Source: Deltaproteobacteria bacterium | GTDB taxonomy: Bacteria > Desulfobacterota > DSM-4660 > Desulfatiglandales > Desulfatiglandaceae | DNA: 10,073 nucleotides | Direction of reading: 5' to 3' | Assembly: GCA_003646995.1 (NCBI GenBank) | Contig: QMLZ01000098.1 | Location: forward strand, 1-10,073 | Shown here: positions 6,368-10,073 of the stretch, piece after piece | Layout of the letters: the number at the start of each line of letters is the position of its first letter | Position numbering within the stretch: position 1 is the stretch's first letter | Translations under genes and position numbers: made by a program | The notes under the pieces: model-generated | The model's database searches: none | Told to the model about the DNA's origin: nothing | What the model saw: the letters and a program-made list of their open reading frames with translations, nothing else

Positions 6368-6371
6368 CAGA
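6352..6371. promoter_or_regulatory. Operator-like inverted repeat on the proximal -10 box
   Basis: TCTGAAG (6352-6358) and CTTCAGA (6365-6371) are perfect 7-base inverted arms around the 6-base spacer GAATAT. The right arm covers most of the -10 box (6362-6367) and reaches almost to the start site, the classic place for a dimeric repressor. The regulator is not encoded in the window. Confidence 0.55.
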
Positions 6372-6428
6372 ATCATATCTACCATGTAGCTTTTTGTGCA
6401 GATTTTAGCTTTTACAAAGGGGGGAGCT

Positions 6429-7763
6429 ATGAGTAACAAAGAGCTCTTGGAGAGGGTTGAGGAGTTAGGTATCCACACGATACGTATAGAATTCTCTGAT
6501 ATGCACGGTGTTAGTAGAGGGAAACTAGTACCGACCTCACGGCTCGAAGAAGTTTTGGAGGAGGGAATCAACTGTGCCAAGCCGACATTTTCGTTGGACC
6601 TTAACTATAACATCCCCCCTGGTACTGGTACGGCCGATGAGGTCAACTATGAGGATATGAACATAGTTCCTGATCCTTCCACATTCACAGTTATCCCCTA
6701 TCAAGAAGGTGTCGGAAGGCTGATTGGCGACATCTATGCAGACGGTAGGCCCTTTCCCTATTCGCCAAGAGGACTTCTTAAGAGAGTAGTGGAGAGGTAC
6801 AGACAAAAAGGCTTTATTCCTGTTGCTGCTAGTGAACTGGAATTTTTTGTCTTCGAGTCTGAAGGCGAGAAATTTCAATACTATTGTGACAAGCCGAGCA
6901 ATGTTTATACCGTGGGCCCACGGAGCGATCCAAAAGGTCTTCTCGTGAACCTCCAGAACACTCTCATGGAGATGGGGATTGATGTCCTCTATATAAACCA
7001 CGAGTTTTTTCAAAGTCAATATGAAATCAATTGGAGGCACAAGGAAGCCCTTAGTATGGCAGACCAAACCTTTACCTTCAAAATGGTTTGCAAGGAATTG
7101 GCCTTTCTCCGTGATCTTTTTGTTACTTTCATGGGCCGCCCAAAAGACGAGATGGGTGGCAGTGGGTATCATATGCATTTCTCTATTGAAGATGCAGAAA
7201 CGGGCAAAAATCTTTTTGATGATCCCAGCGGCAAGGAGGGCATGTCTGAGTTAATGCTCCACTTTATTGGTGGTCAGATGGCTCATGCCAAAGCAATGAC
7301 TGCTTTTCTTGCTCCTACCATTAACTCTTATAAACGTTATGTGCTTAACTCCTTTGCTCCTTATTATTTGGCATGGGGACTGGACAATAGAACAACCTAT
7401 ATCAGAATTCCAAGGGAAAGAGGCGCTGCCACCAGAGTGGAAAATAGAGCCGCATGTGCCTCTGCCAACCCATATCTTGCACTCGCTGTTGCGCTTATTG
7501 CCGGGCTGGATGGAATAGAAAAGAAACTGGATCCAGGAGACTACTACGTAGGTGACATTTACACCGAAGAACCAGGGAAATTCGATACTGTGCCTTTTTA
7601 TCTCCACGAAGCAATAGAAGAGCTTAAAAGAGACGAAGTTTTGTGCGAAGCCATTGGCGAACAAATTATCAATAACTACACAGCAGTAAAAATGTCAGAA
7701 GCAGAGAGATTTAGAACCTATGTTACTGAATGGGAATTTAATGAATATTTTTATCATTTGTAG
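6429..7763 (+). CDS. Glutamine-synthetase-like gamma-glutamyl ligase
   Basis: This 444-residue protein has the full type I glutamine synthetase layout: an N-terminal beta-grasp domain (about 14-105, with IRIEFSDMHGVSRGK) and a C-terminal catalytic domain. The metal/ATP elements ASELEFF (134-140), HEFFQSQYEIN (191-201), GGSGYHMHFS (243-252) and NRTTYIRIP (320-328) are present. Two positions differ from ammonia-using enzymes. The Asn of the usual NGSGMH motif is Gly243, and the Glu of SYKR-xxxx-YEAP is Phe310 (SYKRYVLNSFAP). The family couples glutamate to ammonia or an amine using ATP; these changes favour an amine substrate, as in PuuA-type gamma-glutamyl-amine ligases. The linked three-part glutamate synthase recalls GmaS with MgsABC, though GmaS has a different SYKR region. 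ATG 6429 is chosen for its AAAGGGGGGAG site; an upstream in-frame ATG at 6396 lacks one. It is the first gene of the operon. Confidence 0.88.
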   Translation: MSNKELLERVEELGIHTIRIEFSDMHGVSRGKLVPTSRLEEVLEEGINCAKPTFSLDLNYNIPPGTGTADEVNYEDMNIVPDPSTFTVIPYQEGVGRLIGDIYADGRPFPYSPRGLLKRVVERYRQKGFIPVAASELEFFVFESEGEKFQYYCDKPSNVYTVGPRSDPKGLLVNLQNTLMEMGIDVLYINHEFFQSQYEINWRHKEALSMADQTFTFKMVCKELAFLRDLFVTFMGRPKDEMGGSGYHMHFSIEDAETGKNLFDDPSGKEGMSELMLHFIGGQMAHAKAMTAFLAPTINSYKRYVLNSFAPYYLAWGLDNRTTYIRIPRERGAATRVENRAACASANPYLALAVALIAGLDGIEKKLDPGDYYVGDIYTEEPGKFDTVPFYLHEAIEELKRDEVLCEAIGEQIINNYTAVKMSEAERFRTYVTEWEFNEYFYHL

Positions 7764-7778
7764 ATCGAGGGGGTTTTT

Positions 7779-8678
7779 ATGTGCGGTATTGCAGGCATAA
7801 TTGCCAAGAATTCCGACACACTAGGCGATGACCTTATCAATATGCTTAGGGAATTAATTCATAGGGGTAAAGATTCCACAGGTATTGCCGTGTACGAAGA
7901 AAGAGACAATGTGTGCTTGAGGGTCTCTTTGAGAAATCAGAAATATCAAGAGGAGTTGGAACGGATAATTGAACACAGGGCTAAGATTCTGGATAAAAGG
8001 ATTTATCCTGGGAAGGGAGTATTCACATTTTTTGAATCTTCAATAAGCATTTCACCAGAGGAAGTGGCCGAACTCAACTGGGAGATAGATACCCACCCTC
8101 ATCTTTGCGTACATTCCATTGGCAAAAAGATAAAAGTGTATAAGGATGAGGGATCTGCAGAGGAATTACAAGAAAGACACAAGATCGAGGTAAAGCATGC
8201 TACTCACGGAATAGGCCATGTCAGGCTGGCTACAGAAAGTATCGAGGATATAAACTTTGCCCATCCTTTTGTATCTTATATCCTTCCGGAACTAGCTATT
8301 GTCCACAATGGCCAATTCACCAATTATTTCAACCTTCGGAGAAAATTGGAAAATCTCGGCGTCCGCTTCAAGACAAATAACGATTCCGAGATGGCTGCTC
8401 ATTTTTTGGCCTACTATATGAAAGAAAAGGGCATGAGTCTAGAAGAGGCTCTTTGGCTCGGGCTCGACACGTTTGACGGAGTATTTACGCTGTTGGTCAG
8501 CACCCCGGATCAGGTTGGTGCAGTTAGAGACCGCCTCGGTATTAAACCCTTACTTTACTATGAGCAGGACAGTTCTTTGGTGCTTTTTGGCTCGGAGCAA
8601 ATATGTCTTACTCCTATTGTCTACGATGTTTATGCAACCGAAATGGACCCAGGAGATGTTAAGGTATGGTACGTCTAG
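7779..8678 (+). CDS. Class II glutamine amidotransferase subunit (GltB1/GlxB/MgsA-like)
   Basis: This 299-residue Ntn-type glutaminase would hydrolyse glutamine and pass ammonia to the synthase subunit encoded downstream. Cys2 follows the initiator Met (MCGIAGII) and becomes the N-terminal nucleophile. Other motifs are HRGKDSTGIAVY (28-39), HGIGHVRLATES (143-154) with Arg149, the oxyanion segment VHNGQ (175-179) and NDSE (201-204) with Asp202. About 100 residues separate the HRG and HGIGH motifs, including KVYKDEG (119-125). From memory, this spacing and these motifs fit GlxB/MgsA-type subunits better than PurF or AsnB. The start has GAGGGGG a few bases upstream and lies 15 bases after the ligase stop. 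The end overlaps the next gene by 13 bases. Confidence 0.88.
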   Translation: MCGIAGIIAKNSDTLGDDLINMLRELIHRGKDSTGIAVYEERDNVCLRVSLRNQKYQEELERIIEHRAKILDKRIYPGKGVFTFFESSISISPEEVAELNWEIDTHPHLCVHSIGKKIKVYKDEGSAEELQERHKIEVKHATHGIGHVRLATESIEDINFAHPFVSYILPELAIVHNGQFTNYFNLRRKLENLGVRFKTNNDSEMAAHFLAYYMKEKGMSLEEALWLGLDTFDGVFTLLVSTPDQVGAVRDRLGIKPLLYYEQDSSLVLFGSEQICLTPIVYDVYATEMDPGDVKVWYV

Positions 8679-9364
8679 ATCTTACAGGAATGAGTTCCAG
8701 AGAAGTAAATCGAAAACTTAGAGAACTTATCAGATCAGAAAGTCATATAGAGGTCATTAATCCCCATTCAATCCACAATTTCGCTACCGCATTAATAGGC
8801 GAGGGAGTTATTACTGTACACGGGAGTACAGGTTTTTACACCGGTGGGTTTCTGGATGGTCCGACCTTGATAATAAAAGGAAACACTGGATGGTATACCG
8901 GTGACAACATGATGTCAGGTGAGATTATCGTTGAGATGAATACAGGTAGCAATGCTGGGCCATCAATGGTCGGAGGAACCCTTTTGATAAGGGGTAACAG
9001 TGGCAGTAGGGCTGGCTGGGGCATGAAAGGCGGTAATCTGATTGTTTGTGGAAGTGTGGGAAGGTGGACAGGAAAAATGACACTGGGCGGAAGGATAATT
9101 GTGCTGGGTCAGGTGGGCGAGGGTGTCGGTGAGTCAATGTATAATGGTGTCATCCATACTTTGGATCCGTCTGTGGAAGAAAAGCTGGGGGGTAACGTGA
9201 GAGTTATTCCCATCAGCGATGAGGAGAAAAAGGAAGTGGAAACATTATTCAAGAAATACAGTATTGAACAATCTGTAGACGATTTCAAAAGTGTCGTGCC
9301 AGAAACATATGGCAGACATGAATATATATTGTTCAAACCCACTCATAAAATGAGGCAACAGTGA
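8666..9364 (+). CDS. GXGXG-domain glutamate synthase subunit (GltB3/GlxC/MgsB-like)
   Basis: This 232-residue protein corresponds to the C-terminal right-handed beta-helix domain of large glutamate synthases, here a separate subunit. Six glycine-rich units run from about residue 53 to 161: GSTGFYTG, GNTGWYTG, NTGSNAG, GNSGSRAG, GSVGRWTG and GQVGEGVG, each followed by a G or GG turn about 6 residues later, a period of about 19-20 residues. In glutamate synthase this domain is structural and bridges the glutaminase and FMN domains. The start at ATG 8666 overlaps the amidotransferase end and has AGGAG 10 bases upstream. A later ATG at 8690 would drop the DLTG start motif common in the family. 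Its stop codon TGA overlaps the next ATG by one base, suggesting translational coupling and fixed stoichiometry. Confidence 0.9.
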   Translation: MVRLDLTGMSSREVNRKLRELIRSESHIEVINPHSIHNFATALIGEGVITVHGSTGFYTGGFLDGPTLIIKGNTGWYTGDNMMSGEIIVEMNTGSNAGPSMVGGTLLIRGNSGSRAGWGMKGGNLIVCGSVGRWTGKMTLGGRIIVLGQVGEGVGESMYNGVIHTLDPSVEEKLGGNVRVIPISDEEKKEVETLFKKYSIEQSVDDFKSVVPETYGRHEYILFKPTHKMRQQ

Positions 9365-10073
9365 TGGGATCAGAGGAGAAAAAGGTTAAGGTCAAAGATA
9401 TTCAAAGAGGGGTCTGGAGCCCCGAAGTCATCTCCGAGATAAAATATAAGGCTGAGTTCGGCAAGCACCGAATAAGAGGCTGTGGAAGTGTGAGGAGATT
9501 TCCTAATTTTGACGATCTGTTGGTGCTCCCTGCCCAGCTAACTAGAATGTCCATCGACACCTATAGAGAGGACTGCAAAACCCAGACAATCCTAGGGTCA
9601 AGATATGCCAAAAGGCCTTTGGTTATTGAGACGCCCATTATGATCTCAGGGATGTCCTATGGAGCCCTTAGCAAAGAAGCAAAGATTGCACTTGCCAAGG
9701 CCACAGACATTGTTGGCACTTCCATTAACAATGGCGAAGGAGGATTGCTCCCCGAGGAAAGAGAAAACTCATACAAGCAGGTGGTTCAAATTCTACCCAG
9801 CAGAATCGGATTCTCTTTGAGAAATATTGAGGCGGCAGATGCACTGGAAATCATTGTTGGTATAGGCGCAAAGCCAGGATTATCTGGTCACCTCATGGGT
9901 TCAAAGATAACCAAAGAGATAGCCCGATTCAGACAGCTTCCGGAGGGCATAGATCTTCACAGTCATCCAAGGCATGGTGATATCTTTGGCGCAGATGATT
10001 TGTGCCTAAAGGTCGAGGAGTTGAGAGACGTGACAGATGGCGAGATACCGATATTTATTAAGATTGCGGCAGG
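9364..10073 (+). CDS. FMN-binding glutamate synthase catalytic subunit (GltB2/GlxD/MgsC-like), 3'-truncated by window
   Basis: The frame is open from ATG 9364 to the window end: 236 codons, with the rest outside. Recognisable pieces are the pre-domain segment HRIRGCGSVRRFPNFDDLL (35-53), the FMN-barrel start PIMISGMSYGALSKEAK (91-107), the GTSINNGEGGLLPEER stretch (118-133), and GIGAKPGLSGHLMGSKIT (166-183). KIAA near residue 236 is the following barrel strand. The subunit should reduce the adduct of 2-oxoglutarate with ammonia, or with an amine in N-methylglutamate synthases, on FMN, using ammonia delivered by the amidotransferase. The start overlaps the preceding stop (TGATG) and has GAGG 8 bases upstream. 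The electron donor is not visible, and the iron-sulfur region would lie beyond the window. Confidence 0.9.
   Translation, partial: MGSEEKKVKVKDIQRGVWSPEVISEIKYKAEFGKHRIRGCGSVRRFPNFDDLLVLPAQLTRMSIDTYREDCKTQTILGSRYAKRPLVIETPIMISGMSYGALSKEAKIALAKATDIVGTSINNGEGGLLPEERENSYKQVVQILPSRIGFSLRNIEAADALEIIVGIGAKPGLSGHLMGSKITKEIARFRQLPEGIDLHSHPRHGDIFGADDLCLKVEELRDVTDGEIPIFIKIAA

Noticed and set aside
6396..6428. N-terminal extension of the GS-like protein to ATG 6396
   Set aside because: There is no ribosome binding site there, and the true site AAAGGGGGGAG would lie inside the coding sequence.
6537..7178. 213-residue open frame on the minus strand inside the GS-like gene
   Set aside because: It lies wholly antisense to a well-conserved coding sequence, has no recognisable motif or ribosome binding site, and is best explained as a shadow frame.
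1..10073. CRISPR arrays, insertion sequences, tRNA or rRNA genes
   Set aside because: Reading both strands, I found no regularly spaced direct repeats, transposase motifs, flanking target duplications or tRNA-like cloverleaf sequences.

Overview
The window looks like chromosomal DNA of an anaerobic bacterium. An oxygen-sensitive ferredoxin-dependent 2-oxoacid oxidoreductase (IorAB), an exported rhodanese and a free-standing, subdivided glutamate synthase fit a Desulfobacterota-like (sulfate-reducing or sulfur-disproportionating) host. That assignment is inference from gene content and was not tested by a search. I see no mobile element, CRISPR array, tRNA or rRNA gene.

Left part, minus strand (1-4336), in transcription order: a membrane-anchored TPR protein, a 523-residue AMP-forming acyl-CoA synthetase, iorA, and the first 17 codons of iorB. 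The last three are tightly spaced (gaps of 15 and 37 bases) and have a good sigma70-type promoter in front of the ligase. IorAB oxidises aryl pyruvates to aryl-acetyl-CoA, and the ligase interconverts an acid and its CoA thioester. Together they suggest aromatic amino acid or aryl-acid metabolism coupled to ferredoxin. IorA has His in place of one expected cluster cysteine.

Middle part, plus strand (4337-6139): a 283-base divergent intergenic region, a DedA-family membrane protein, then a strong promoter followed by a leader of about 160 bases with several possible hairpins. Next come an exported single-domain rhodanese and a textbook intrinsic terminator.

Right part, plus strand (6140-10073): a regulatory region of about 290 bases holds two sigma70-like promoters, inverted repeats, and an operator-like inverted repeat lying on the proximal -10 box. 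It precedes a compact operon of four genes: a glutamine-synthetase-like ligase, a class II glutamine amidotransferase, a GXGXG beta-helix protein, and an FMN-type glutamate synthase catalytic subunit that runs off the window. The last two start codons overlap the preceding stop codons. The three-piece synthase resembles rhizobial GlxBCD and the N-methylglutamate synthase MgsABC of methylotrophs. The ligase lacks the Glu and Asn residues expected for ammonia-using glutamine synthetase. The operon may therefore make or consume gamma-glutamyl amides or N-substituted glutamates rather than perform ordinary GS/GOGAT ammonia assimilation. This is the most interesting system here.
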